64,000 nt of DNA from Streptomyces sp. Sge12 (GCF_002080455.1 NZ_CP020555.1:5616501-5680500), one strand, 5' to 3'. Counted from the stretch's first letter, positions 33,228 to 41,788 are shown. Translations and numbers: made by a program. Notes: generated from the letters alone by a model not told the origin.

Positions 33228-34616
33228 ATGTCCGCATCCCTGAACGCCGCCGTCGCCACCACCACCGCCACCGTCGTGGACCCCGCCTGTGCCGAGCCGC
33301 TCGCCGTCCTCGGCCGCGACGTCACCGTCCCCCTCGTCACCGGCGGCGAGGTCACCTACGCGGCCCTCGACTACGCCGCCAGCGCCCCCGCCCTGCAGCG
33401 CGTCTGGGACGACGTGGCCGCGTACGCCCCGTACTACGGCAGCGTGCACCGCGGCGCCGGATACCTCTCGCAGCTCTCCACCGACCTCTTCGAGCAGAGC
33501 CGGGTCACGGTCGCCGAGTTCCTCGACTGCCGCCCCACCGACCAGGTCGTCTTCACCCGCTCCACCACCGACTCGCTGAACCTGCTGGCCGCCGTACTCC
33601 CCGCCGACTGCCAGGTGTTCGTCTTCGAGACCGAGCACCACGCCTCCCTCCTGCCGTGGGTGGACGCGCACGTCACCTACCTCAACGCACCGTGCACCCC
33701 CGCCGAGGCCGTCGCCACCCTGGAGCGCGCGCTCGCCGACCGCGACCCCCACGGCCCGGCGCTGGTCTGCGTCACCGGCGCCTCCAACGTCACCGGTGAA
33801 CTGTGGCCGGTGAAGGAACTCGCCGCCGCCGCGCACGCCCACGGCGCGCGCATCGTGCTGGACGCCGCCCAACTGGCCCCGCACCACCCCGTCTCCGTAC
33901 AGGAACTCGACGTCGACTGGGTCGCCTTCTCCGGACACAAGCTCTACGCGCCCTTCGGCTCGGGCGTGCTCGCCGGGCGCGCCGACTGGCTGCAGCAGGC
34001 GCAGCCGTACCTGGCCGGTGGCGGTGCCTCCCGCAAGGTGGCCCGGCGCGAGGACGGCGGCGTGGACGTCGAATGGCACACCACCGCCGCCCGCCACGAA
34101 GCCGGCTCCCCGAACGTCATCGGCGTCTACTCCATCGCCTCGGCCTGCAAGGCCCTGACCGAGGCCGGCTTCGACCACCTCGTCGCCCGCGAACGCCACC
34201 TCATCGCGAAGGTCCGCGAAGGCCTGGCGGAGGTCCCGGCGGTCCGGATCCTGTCCCTCTTCGGTGACGACGCCCCGCGGGTCGGCGTCATCTCCTTCGT
34301 GGTGGACGGCTGGAACAGCTCGCACTTCGCGGCGGCGCTGTCCGCGGAATACGGCATCGGCGTGCGCGACGGGCTGTTCTGCGCCCACCCGCTGGTCCGC
34401 ACCCTGCTGGGCAGCGAGCCGCAGGCGCAGGGCGAGTGCGGAGCCCCGGAGGCCGCCCCGGGCGAGCGCTCCCTCAACGCCATCCGCGTCAGCTTCGGCG
34501 CGGGCACCCCTGACGAGCACGTGGAGCGGTTCGTCCGGGCGGTGAAGGAACTCGTCGCGGACGGCGCGAAGTGGCAGTACCGCACGGAAGAGGGCCGCTG
34601 CGTCCCGGCCGTCTGA
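33228..34616 (+). CDS. Class V aminotransferase (SufS/cysteine desulfurase-like)
   Basis: A 462-residue PLP enzyme. H139 is in TEHHASLLPW, D212 in VLDAAQLAPHH, the PLP lysine K238 in FSGHKLYAPFG, and a cysteine (C385) in VRDGLFCAHPL, at the place of the SufS catalytic cysteine. It is therefore likely a desulfurase, selenocysteine lyase-type or related lyase. The SAM-IV riboswitch upstream points to sulfur or methionine metabolism. ATG at 33228 has GGGAG eight bases upstream; a GTG at 33138 would add 30 residues. Two gly/ala-rich stretches at the N-terminus are unlike typical SufS. Confidence 0.85.
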   Translation: MSASLNAAVATTTATVVDPACAEPLAVLGRDVTVPLVTGGEVTYAALDYAASAPALQRVWDDVAAYAPYYGSVHRGAGYLSQLSTDLFEQSRVTVAEFLDCRPTDQVVFTRSTTDSLNLLAAVLPADCQVFVFETEHHASLLPWVDAHVTYLNAPCTPAEAVATLERALADRDPHGPALVCVTGASNVTGELWPVKELAAAAHAHGARIVLDAAQLAPHHPVSVQELDVDWVAFSGHKLYAPFGSGVLAGRADWLQQAQPYLAGGGASRKVARREDGGVDVEWHTTAARHEAGSPNVIGVYSIASACKALTEAGFDHLVARERHLIAKVREGLAEVPAVRILSLFGDDAPRVGVISFVVDGWNSSHFAAALSAEYGIGVRDGLFCAHPLVRTLLGSEPQAQGECGAPEAAPGERSLNAIRVSFGAGTPDEHVERFVRAVKELVADGAKWQYRTEEGRCVPAV

Positions 34617-34636
34617 CGCGCCGCCGCGCCGTTGCT

Positions 34637-34683
34637 CGGGGCTCCGCCCCGGACCCCGCGCCTCAAACGCCGGCGAGGCTTGA
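34637..34683 (+). repeat. Forward copy of the CTCAAACGCCGGCG repeat with terminal hairpin
   Basis: CGGGGC-TCC-GCCCCG hairpin (34637-34651), then GGACCCCGCGC and the core CTCAAACGCCGGCGAGGCTT. It starts 20 bases after the aminotransferase stop. The hairpin probably acts as the gene's terminator. Confidence 0.8.
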
Positions 34684-35027
34684 TGTGCCGGATCTCGGGT
34701 GGGTCGGTGCCCCGCACGAGGATCTCCTCGGCTCGGCGCGCGCGGCGGCGTCATGGCCGTACGGCGGGGGTCGCGCCTCGTCCTGCGGGGACCCTCCTGC
34801 GTGTCCCCGCCCCAAGGCAGGCTCCGACCGTGCCCGGGACCTGGCCTCGGGGGGTGTCGGCGGAGGGGAGTGGGGACGGGGCGGGGTGTCCCCGCAGGAC
34901 GAGGCGCGACCACCGGGTACGGCCGAGACATGCCCGCGCGCGCCGAGCCGAGGAGACACCCCGCCCCGGCCCCACGCACCGGCCCAGGCCGGCATGCCCG
35001 CACCATTCAGCCTCGCCGGCGATTGAG
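34662..35027. repeat. 366 bp interrupted long inverted repeat
   Basis: Three collinear pairs of arms: 34662-34683 with 35006-35027 (19 of 22 matches; both are copies of the repeat-family core), 34723-34745 with 34934-34956 (perfect 23), and 34770-34791 with 34889-34910 (perfect 22). Arm spacing is similar on both sides and the central loop is 97 bases. It has no credible gene; ORFs across it are low-complexity. It occupies most of the 645 bp gap 34617-35261. Confidence 0.85.
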
Positions 35028-35030
35028 GCG

Positions 35031-35229
35031 CGGGTCCGGGCAGCGCCCGGCACACCGCCGCGAGCCGTACACCACCGAGCCGCCCGCAGGGCAACCCGCG
35101 GGTCCGGGCAGCGCCCGGCACACCGCCGCGAGCCGTACACCACCGAGCCGCCCGCAGGGCAACCCGCGGGTCCGGGCAGCGCCCGGCACACCGCCGCGAG
35201 CCGTACACCGCCGAGCCGCCCGCAGGGCA
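35031..35229. repeat. 68 bp tandem repeat, about 2.9 copies
   Basis: Units at 35031-35098, 35099-35166 and 35167-35229. The first two are essentially identical and the third has ACCGCCG for ACCACCG and is cut short. Each unit begins CGGGTCCGGGCAGCGCCCGG, the same sequence that ends the right arm of the adjacent inverted repeat. There are no unique spacers, so it is not a CRISPR array. Confidence 0.9.
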
Positions 35230-35261
35230 CCCGGCAGCACCCGGGACACCGAAGGGCGGCG

Positions 35262-35543
35262 CTACGCGTCGAGGCCGATGGCGAACGCCGCCTCCAGGTC
35301 GTGCTGCGAGTACGTGCGGAACGCCACGTGCGTGTCCGTCGCCTCGACGCCCGGGATCTTGCTGATGCGGCCGGGAATGATGTCCGCCAGGTTCTCGTGA
35401 CGGGCCACGCGGACCAGCGCGATGAGGTCGTACGTGCCCGTGACGGAGTAGACCTCACTGACGTTCTCGAGGGCGGCGATGGACTCGGCGATCTCGGGGA
35501 TCCGGTCCACGCTGGTCTTGATGAGCACGATCGCGGTGATCAC
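35262..35543 (-). CDS. Lrp/AsnC-type ligand-binding (RAM) domain protein without DNA-binding domain
   Basis: A 93-residue protein, a complete Lrp/AsnC C-terminal domain (MITAIVLIKTSVDRIPEIAE, then ENVSEVYSVTGTYDLIALVR and the final TYSQHDLEAAFAIG). It lacks the N-terminal helix-turn-helix. Such proteins oligomerise and bind amino acids or small ligands. GTG at 35543 overlaps the rhomboid stop (GTGA), so the two are co-translated. Confidence 0.88.
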   Translation of the reverse strand: MITAIVLIKTSVDRIPEIAESIAALENVSEVYSVTGTYDLIALVRVARHENLADIIPGRISKIPGVEATDTHVAFRTYSQHDLEAAFAIGLDA

Positions 35544-36262
35544 GGCTGGCTGTCTCCCTCGGTGGCCGTCGCTGGTCGCCTCACTCTAGTCGCACCCCGA
35601 TAGCGGGCCCACGCGTAGAGGAAGCCGAGCGAGAAGCCCACCAGATGGGCCAGATAGGCGACTCCCGGCCCGCTTCCCGCGCGCTGTGCCGCCACCCATT
35701 GGAGGGCGAACCAGAACAGCAGCACGAGCCACGCCGGGAACCGCAGCGGCAGGAAGAAGAGGAACGGGAACAGGCTCGTCACCCTCGCGCGCGGGAGCAG
35801 GAAGAGGAAGGCGCCGAGGACGGCCGAGATCGCACCGGACGCCCCGACGAGCGTCTGCGGGGACCCCGCGTTGGCCGCCGCGTACGTCGCCATCGCCAGG
35901 TAGCCCGTGCAGAGGTAGAAGGAGAGGAACGCCGGGCGGCCCATCCGCTCCTCCGCCATTGCGCCGAAGACGTGGAGGAAGAGCATGTTGCCGAGCAGGT
36001 GCAGCCAGCTGCCGTGGACGAAGAGCGCGGTCAGCGGGGTCAGCCAGGCCCGGGGGGTGCCCGTGAACAGCTCGTCCGGGACCACGCCCCAGCGCCGGAA
36101 GTACGCGGCGCCGTTGGAGAGCAGCTCCTCCCCGGTCCCGTAGACCGGGTTGAGTCCCGAGGCCGGGCCGAGGACGAACACCACGGCGCAGCCCGCGATC
36201 AGCGCCCGGGTGACCACCGGTCCCCGGGCAGCCTCGCGAACGGCCCGCCACCTTACGATCAT
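35540..36262 (-). CDS. Rhomboid-family intramembrane serine protease
   Basis: A polytopic protein of about 240 residues. The catalytic serine is in GASGAISAVLG and the catalytic histidine in YLAHLVGFSLGF. The first membrane core has HGSWLHLLGNMLFLHVFG, the rhomboid HxxxN region. It cleaves membrane-spanning substrates within the bilayer; targets unknown. ATG at 36262 was chosen; one at 36274 adds four residues, and neither has a clear SD. Coupled to the Lrp-type domain gene downstream. Confidence 0.88.
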   Translation of the reverse strand: MIVRWRAVREAARGPVVTRALIAGCAVVFVLGPASGLNPVYGTGEELLSNGAAYFRRWGVVPDELFTGTPRAWLTPLTALFVHGSWLHLLGNMLFLHVFGAMAEERMGRPAFLSFYLCTGYLAMATYAAANAGSPQTLVGASGAISAVLGAFLFLLPRARVTSLFPFLFFLPLRFPAWLVLLFWFALQWVAAQRAGSGPGVAYLAHLVGFSLGFLYAWARYRGATRVRRPATATEGDSQP

Positions 36263-36398
36263 GTGACAGAGCATGACGCAAGGGGACCCACCTGAAGCGG
36301 TGGCAGGCCGTAGGGTTACGAGCTGCGGTCCGCAGGACGACGCATACGGCGGCGCGGACGGCTTTAATTGAATCAGTTACGAAGGAGAGAGCGGCCTG

Positions 36399-36638
36399 AT
36401 GACGGTTCCCCTGCCGACCGACACCACCCGGTGGCGCTGCACCCTGTGCGGCAACCTCACGCGATTCGACGTCACCCGTTCGTCGAAGGTCGTGGAGTAC
36501 GTCCACCTGGACCTCGCCGGGGAGCCCAAGGTCGAGGAGCGCGAGGTGGTCAATGAGACCATCGAGTCGGTCCGCTGTCGCTGGTGCAACGCGGTGGACC
36601 AGATCGAGCTCGTGGACAGGCCGGGCGCGGACTCCTGA
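36399..36638 (+). CDS. Small zinc-ribbon-like protein
   Basis: A 79-residue protein with two CxxC knuckles, CTLC (~14-17) and CRWC (~60-63), that fit a single zinc site. The middle is acidic. ATG at 36399 follows GAAGGAGAG. It lies 43 bases before the NYN-domain gene on the same strand and is likely co-transcribed, suggesting a nucleic-acid-related role (inference). Confidence 0.78.
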   Translation: MTVPLPTDTTRWRCTLCGNLTRFDVTRSSKVVEYVHLDLAGEPKVEEREVVNETIESVRCRWCNAVDQIELVDRPGADS

Positions 36639-36681
36639 CGGAGGCGCACCCACAGGAAGATCACGGTAGGGGTGACGGATT

Positions 36682-38043
36682 GTGGAGCCAGCAAGCGGCG
36701 CTGAGCCGGCCGATGCGGCCGGCGACGCCGCCGAGGCGCTCGACCACCCGCTGCCGGAAGGCGTGCGGCGCCGGGTCGTCGCGCTCGTCTCGGACGCCTT
36801 CGGCGCACTGACGGTCGCGGACCTCCCGGCGCAGTTGCGGCAGTATGCCCGGTTCACCCCGACCCGGCGCGCCAAGTTCGCGGGCAATGCCATGGCCGCG
36901 GCGGTCGAGACCGATGCCGTGTTCCGCAGCAGGGTCGCCGAGAAGCTCCGTGAGGCGCAGGCCGATCTGGCGGCGGCCCTGGAGGCCGGTGCACCGCCGG
37001 CCGCCGCGGATCCGCTGGACGTGGCGGCCGCCGCCTTCGTCCTGCGGCCGGCCGGCTGGGTCAAGCTGGTGGCCGCCGCGGGCGAGGAGGCGCAGCGCGC
37101 CGACGCCGAGCGGGTGGGCGAGGAGGCCCGGCGCGAGCTGGAGCGGCTGCGCGAGGAGCTGGCCCACGTACGGGAACTGCAGCGTTCGGGCGGGGAGCAG
37201 GTACGGGTCGAGCTGGACGCGGCGCGCAAGGAAGCGGAATCGCTTCAGCGCAAGCTCCGCAGTGCTCTGAGCGACGTCAAGCGGGGTGATGCGGCCCTGC
37301 GCAAGGTGAATGCGGAGATCGACGGGATCCGTGGCGACGCGGCTGCCCGGGTGGCCGCGGCCGAGAGCGAGAGCCGGCGGCTGAAGTCCCGTCTCGCGGA
37401 GGTGGAGACGGCGCTGGAGACCTCGCGCCGGGCCACCCGCGAGGGGCGCAGCATCGAGGACATGCGGCTGCGGCTGCTGCTGGACACGGTGCTGGACGCG
37501 GCCCAGGGGCTGCGCCGGGAGCTGGCCCTGCCGCCGGTCTCGACGCGGCCGGCCGACACGGTGGACGCGGTGGAGCCGGGCCGGATGACGCCGAAGGACA
37601 TCGCGGCGCGTGCCCTCTCGGAGACCGATCCGGCGTTGCTGGACCAGTTGTTGGCGCTGCCGCAGGCCCATCTGGTGGTCGACGGCTACAACGTGACGAA
37701 GACGGGCTATCCGACGATGCCGCTGGAGAAGCAGCGGCTGCGGCTGCTGGGCGGGCTGTCGATGCTGGCCGCGCAGACGGGCGCGGAGATGACGTGTGTC
37801 TTCGACGGGGCGGAGCTGGCGGCCCCGGTGCTGCTCGCGCCGCCGCGCGGGGTGCGGGTGCTGTTCTCGAAGGCCGGGGTGACGGCGGACGAGCTGATCC
37901 GCCAGCTGGTGCGTGCGGAGCCGCCCGGCCGGCCGGTGGTCGTGGTCTCCACGGACCGGGAGGTCGCCGACGGGGTGGCGAAGGCGGGTGCGCGTCCGGT
38001 GACGTCCGCCTTGTTGCTGAAGCGGCTTTCGCGCGTTTCATAA
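36682..38043 (+). CDS. NYN (YacP-like) domain RNA-binding/nuclease protein with coiled coil
   Basis: A 453-residue protein. An N-terminal helical region (~20-130) precedes a long charged coiled coil (~135-260), then a C-terminal NYN domain (~320-453) with HLVVDGYNVTKTGYP, CVFDGAEL, VLFSKAGVTADELI and VVVSTDREVADGV, which are the acidic residues of the PIN-like site. Relatives act in RNA decay in Firmicutes (Rae1/YacP). Start GTG at 36682. The N-terminal extension is typical for Actinobacteria. Confidence 0.85.
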   Translation: MEPASGAEPADAAGDAAEALDHPLPEGVRRRVVALVSDAFGALTVADLPAQLRQYARFTPTRRAKFAGNAMAAAVETDAVFRSRVAEKLREAQADLAAALEAGAPPAAADPLDVAAAAFVLRPAGWVKLVAAAGEEAQRADAERVGEEARRELERLREELAHVRELQRSGGEQVRVELDAARKEAESLQRKLRSALSDVKRGDAALRKVNAEIDGIRGDAAARVAAAESESRRLKSRLAEVETALETSRRATREGRSIEDMRLRLLLDTVLDAAQGLRRELALPPVSTRPADTVDAVEPGRMTPKDIAARALSETDPALLDQLLALPQAHLVVDGYNVTKTGYPTMPLEKQRLRLLGGLSMLAAQTGAEMTCVFDGAELAAPVLLAPPRGVRVLFSKAGVTADELIRQLVRAEPPGRPVVVVSTDREVADGVAKAGARPVTSALLLKRLSRVS

Positions 38044-38164
38044 CTAGTGGCCCCAATGCCCGAATTGGCGGGAGTCGTGGGGGACGCACCGTCAAGTGCT
38101 CTGCACAGAGCGTGCGCTGTAGGTAAAGAACCTGGTCGGAGGGCAAGTTTTTTCCCGGCAGGAT

Positions 38165-38194
38165 TTGAACTGATCACAACTGGGTCACTAGTGT
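38165..38194 (+). promoter_or_regulatory. Putative promoter of the first NlpC/P60 gene
   Basis: TTGAAC (38165-38170), 18-base spacer, TAGTGT (38189-38194). The spacer contains TGGGTCAC. It lies about 100 bases before the GTG start in a 253 bp gap with relatively AT-rich sequence. I saw no riboswitch consensus here. Confidence 0.35.
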
Positions 38195-38296
38195 CTGGTC
38201 AAACCTTCGTGCGGTAGATCACTCATTCGGGGTGGCAGCGAAGGTGCTGCCGAGTTGCGTTCCTTCGGCGGCTCGAGGAAGAAGGAGCTCGCCTTC

Positions 38297-39325
38297 GTGG
38301 CGTCCCACCGTCGACCCAAGCAGCCGAACCGTGCTCGTGTGACCGTGCTCACCTCGGTCGCGGCCGCTGCCGTCGCCCTCACCGCGCAGAGCGCCTCCGC
38401 CGCGCCGGCGAAGCCGAGCAAGGACGAGGTCAAGTCCCAGGTCGACGCGCTCTACGAAGAGGCGGAGCAGGCCACCGAGAAGTTCAACGGCGCCAAGGAG
38501 CGCCAGGACAAGCTCGAGAAGGAGATAGGCCAGCTCCAGGACCAGGTCGCGCGCGGCCAGGGCGAGCTCAACGACCTGCGCAGCACGCTCGGTTCGATGG
38601 CGAGCGCCCAGTACCGCACCGGCGGCATCGACCCCTCGCTCGGCCTCCTCCTCTCCGAGGACCCCGACAGCTACCTCGAGAAGGCCTCCTCCCTGGAGCA
38701 CTTGAGCGGCAAGCAGGTCGAGTCGGTCCAGCGGATCCAGGCCAAGCAGCGCACCCTCGCGCAGCAGCGCCAGGAGGCCGCCGGCAAGCTCGCCGACCTC
38801 GACGCCACGCGCAAGGAACTCGCCGAGAAGAAGAAGGCGTCCGCCGACAAGCTCGCCGAGGCCCAGGCCCTCCTCAACACGCTGACCGCGCAGGAGCGTT
38901 CGGCGCTCAAGGACGAGGAGACGCGCGCCAGCCGCAGCGACAGCTCCCGCGTCGACCTCGGTGACGTCAAGGCCTCCGGCCGCGCCGGCGCCGCCCTCGC
39001 GGCCGCCAAGACCAAGCTGGGCTTCACCTACCAGTCCGGCGGCACCGGCCCCAACGTCTACGACTGCTCGGGCCTGACCCAGTGGGCGTACAAGCAGGCC
39101 GGCGTCAACATCAGCCGCGTCACCTACACCCAGGCCAATGACGGCACGCGCATCAGCCGCAGCCAGCTCCAGCCCGGCGACCTGGTCTTCTTCTACGGGG
39201 ACCTGCACCACGTCGGCCTCTACGCCGGCAACAACATGACGCTGCACGCCTCGAACCCGCGCAGCGGCATCAAGTACGAGTCCATGGACAACATGCCGTT
39301 CCAGTTCGGCGTCCGGATCGGCTGA
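38297..39325 (+). CDS. NlpC/P60 peptidoglycan endopeptidase (first of a tandem pair)
   Basis: A 342-residue secreted cell-wall hydrolase. The signal peptide ends near SASA-AP (~residue 35), a coiled coil (~40-220) starts with QVDALYEEAEQATEKFNGA, and a C-terminal NlpC/P60 domain has the catalytic cysteine in YDCSGLTQWAYKQAG and histidine in HHVGLYAG. It cuts D-Glu-diaminopimelate bonds in stem peptides. GTG at 38297 follows AAGGAG by nine bases; it starts VASHRRPKQ, as does its paralogue. Confidence 0.92.
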   Translation: MASHRRPKQPNRARVTVLTSVAAAAVALTAQSASAAPAKPSKDEVKSQVDALYEEAEQATEKFNGAKERQDKLEKEIGQLQDQVARGQGELNDLRSTLGSMASAQYRTGGIDPSLGLLLSEDPDSYLEKASSLEHLSGKQVESVQRIQAKQRTLAQQRQEAAGKLADLDATRKELAEKKKASADKLAEAQALLNTLTAQERSALKDEETRASRSDSSRVDLGDVKASGRAGAALAAAKTKLGFTYQSGGTGPNVYDCSGLTQWAYKQAGVNISRVTYTQANDGTRISRSQLQPGDLVFFYGDLHHVGLYAGNNMTLHASNPRSGIKYESMDNMPFQFGVRIG

Positions 39326-39460
39326 GCCGCTCCGCCCCGGGTCCGGGACGCGCCGTACACCGCCCATCCGGGCGAATTAACGGCCCTCCCTCTGACCACA
39401 CGCCCCGCCGGTGACCTGCGTCTCCTGCGGGGCGTCGGCATGTGCGCCCTCCGACGGTCG

Positions 39461-39490
39461 TTGGCCGGTGCGTGGTCGCGCCGCTACTGT
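39461..39490 (+). promoter_or_regulatory. Putative promoter of the second NlpC/P60 gene
   Basis: TTGGCC (39461-39466), 18-base spacer, TACTGT (39485-39490), 79 bases before the start codon. Confidence 0.3.
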
Positions 39491-39569
39491 CTGCCAGCGC
39501 GGAACCCGGCACACGGCCGTCCACGGGGGGCGGACCCGGGCCCCGCACAGCGGAAGGGAGCGGTTTCAC

Positions 39570-40625
39570 GTGGCGTCCCATCGCCGGGCCGGGCTCGGCA
39601 GCCTCGACCGGAACACGAAGGTCACCGTCCTCACCGCCGCCGCGGCCACGGCCGCGGTCGCCATGACGGGGGTACCCGCGAGCGCGGCCCCCGGCCTCCC
39701 GCACGAACCCGGCGGCGGGGCGAGAACCGGTATCAGCGCCCAGGTCGACCGGCTCTTCGAGGAGGCCGAGCAGGCCACCGAGCGCTTCAACGAGGCGGGG
39801 GAGAAGGCCGACCGCCTCCGCGTCGAGGTCAACCGGGCCCAGGACGCGGTGGCCCGCGGCCAGCAGCGCATCAACGCCATGCGGGGCGTCCTCGGCACCT
39901 TCGCCGGGGCCCAGTACCGCAGCGGCGGCATCGACCCCGCCGTCGGGCTGATGCTCGCCGAGGATCCCGACGCGTACCTGGAGCAGGCCGCCGCCCTGGA
40001 CCGCCTCAGCGGCCGCCAGGCCCGGCAGCTCGCCGACCTCCGCGAGGAGCAGCGCGAGCTCGGCCAGGAGCGCCAGGAGGCCTCCCGCAAGCTCGCGGAA
40101 CTCGACGCCCTGCGCTCCGACGTGGCCCGGCACAAGCGCTCCGTCACCGCCAAGCTCGCGGCCGCCCGGCGGCTGCTCAACGCCATGCCCTCCGGGGAGC
40201 GGGCCGACTACGAGCGCTCCTCGCGCTCCGGAGGCCGCTCCGAGAGCCTTCCCGAGCTGCCCTCCTTCGGCCCGTCCTCGGGCCGCGCCGCGACCGCGGT
40301 GATGGCGGCCCGGGCCGCGGTCGGCAAGCCGTACGTGTGGGGCTCCACCGGCCCCTCCGGGTTCGACTGCTCCGGGCTGATGGTCTGGTCGTACCGGCAG
40401 GCGGGCGTCTCGCTGCCGCGCACCTCACAGGCCCAGCGGTACGCCGGCCGGCAGGTGCCGCTGTCGCAGGCCCGCCCCGGCGACCTGGTGACGTACCGCT
40501 CGGACGCCAGCCACGTCGGCATGTACGTCGGCAACGGCCAGGTGGTGCACGCCCCCTACCCGGGGGCCCGGGTCCGCTACGACCCGGTCGGGATGATGCC
40601 CGTCTCCTCGGTGACCCGCCCCTGA
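39570..40625 (+). CDS. NlpC/P60 peptidoglycan endopeptidase (second of a tandem pair)
   Basis: A 351-residue paralogue of the preceding gene with the same plan: VASHRR start, signal peptide ending near PASAAP, coiled coil from QVDRLFEEAEQATERFNEA, and an NlpC/P60 domain with FDCSGLMVWSYRQAG and SHVGMYVGN. The linker has a Ser/Arg-rich stretch (~200-225). GTG at 39570 follows GGAAGGGAG by nine bases. Tandem duplication with divergence is evident; the pair may act at different growth stages. Confidence 0.92.
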   Translation: MASHRRAGLGSLDRNTKVTVLTAAAATAAVAMTGVPASAAPGLPHEPGGGARTGISAQVDRLFEEAEQATERFNEAGEKADRLRVEVNRAQDAVARGQQRINAMRGVLGTFAGAQYRSGGIDPAVGLMLAEDPDAYLEQAAALDRLSGRQARQLADLREEQRELGQERQEASRKLAELDALRSDVARHKRSVTAKLAAARRLLNAMPSGERADYERSSRSGGRSESLPELPSFGPSSGRAATAVMAARAAVGKPYVWGSTGPSGFDCSGLMVWSYRQAGVSLPRTSQAQRYAGRQVPLSQARPGDLVTYRSDASHVGMYVGNGQVVHAPYPGARVRYDPVGMMPVSSVTRP

Positions 40626-40649
40626 CCCACCCGTGCGTACGATCGTCGG

Positions 40650-41765
40650 ATGCCCCCCGTCCGCCGGTCCCTCGTACGCGTGCTGCCGCTCCTGCTGAGC
40701 GTGCTGCTCGCCGGGTGCGGGGCGCCCGCCCCGCGGGACACCGCCGAGCGGGAGGTCCGCGCGGCCGTCGCCGCGTGGGCGCGGACCCCGCCCGCGCAGC
40801 TCGCCGGGATCCCGCTGGAGGACTGGGCGTACGAGGTCTCCGCGGTCCGGCGCAGCGGCGCCGCGGCCACGGTCCGGGCGGAGCTGCGCTACCGGCTCGG
40901 CGGCTACGACGCGGCCGCGGCCGTCTCGGCGCGCGAGGTGAGCCTGGCGCGGGAGGACGGCCGGTGGCGGGTCACCGGGGACCGGGCGGCGCCGGGCGCG
41001 CTGCCGCAGCTGTGGGACCAGGGCCCGGTGACGGTGGTCCGCGGGGCGCACTCCCTGGTGCTGGGCGCCGGCCGGGATCCCGCGGCGCTGTCCGCGATCG
41101 CGGCGGAGGCCGACCGTGCGGTGCCCGCGGTGAGCGCGGCCTGGCCGGGCCCGTGGGCGGGGCGGGCGGTCGTACTGGTCCCCGGCTCCCTGGAGGGGAT
41201 GGCGCAGCTGCTGGGCCGCCCGGCCGCCGAGTACCGGGGCATGGGGGCCGTCACGACCGGCCGGGTGGGCGCGGCTCCCGCTCCCGCCGACCGGGTCGTC
41301 GTCAACCCCGAGGGGTGGGCGGAGCTCAGCCCGGAGGGCCGCCGGGTCGTCCTGGCGCACGAGGTGACCCATGTGGCCACCCGGGCGGCGACCACTGCCA
41401 CCACCCCGCTGTGGCTCTCCGAGGGCTTCGCGGACTGGGCGGCGTACCGGGGCACTCCCGCCACCCCGGAGCAGGCCGCTCCGGCGCTGGCGAGGGCCGT
41501 ACGGCGGGGCGAGGTGCCGGGGGAGCTGCCCCGGGCGCAGGACTTCGCCTTCGGGGGCGACCCGGAGGCGCTGGCCCGGGCCTACGAGGGCGCCTGGCTG
41601 GCCTGCCGGACGGTCGCGAGGCGCTGGGGCGAGGCGGCGCTCGTGGACCTGTACGGGAGGGCGGGGCGCGAGCCGTGGCCGGTGGCGGTGCGGGGCGCCC
41701 TCGGCATCGATCCGCAGGAGCTGACGAAGGACTGGCAGGAGGCCCTGCGGGAGCAGTTCCGCTGA
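40650..41765 (+). CDS. Lipoprotein with gluzincin-type metallopeptidase motif
   Basis: A 371-residue lipoprotein with signal peptide VRVLPLLLSVLLAGC (lipobox LAGC). The C-terminal half has HEVTH (~residue 234-238) with a downstream glutamate in LSEGFADWAAYRG, the HExxH-E zinc layout of peptidase MA/M1-like enzymes. The N-terminal half is an NTF2-like beta region. Substrate unknown. No SD; TACGAT ends six bases before the ATG (leaderless signature). 24 bases after the NlpC/P60 gene. Confidence 0.82.
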   Translation: MPPVRRSLVRVLPLLLSVLLAGCGAPAPRDTAEREVRAAVAAWARTPPAQLAGIPLEDWAYEVSAVRRSGAAATVRAELRYRLGGYDAAAAVSAREVSLAREDGRWRVTGDRAAPGALPQLWDQGPVTVVRGAHSLVLGAGRDPAALSAIAAEADRAVPAVSAAWPGPWAGRAVVLVPGSLEGMAQLLGRPAAEYRGMGAVTTGRVGAAPAPADRVVVNPEGWAELSPEGRRVVLAHEVTHVATRAATTATTPLWLSEGFADWAAYRGTPATPEQAAPALARAVRRGEVPGELPRAQDFAFGGDPEALARAYEGAWLACRTVARRWGEAALVDLYGRAGREPWPVAVRGALGIDPQELTKDWQEALREQFR

Positions 41766-41788
41766 GGGCGTCCGGTACGTTGTCAGCG

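Noticed and set aside
35031..35229. Possible CRISPR array
   Set aside because: The 68 bp units are contiguous with no unique spacers and there are no cas genes.
34632..35603. Several open frames over the repeat-rich gap with repeated peptides
   Set aside because: They simply translate the inverted and 68 bp tandem repeats, show no domain, lack SD sequences and conflict with the clear Lrp-type gene.
38044..38296. Cyclic-di-AMP (ydaO) riboswitch before the NlpC/P60 gene
   Set aside because: Such switches occur before some Streptomyces wall-hydrolase genes, but I could not match the conserved blocks here; only a simple promoter is supported.
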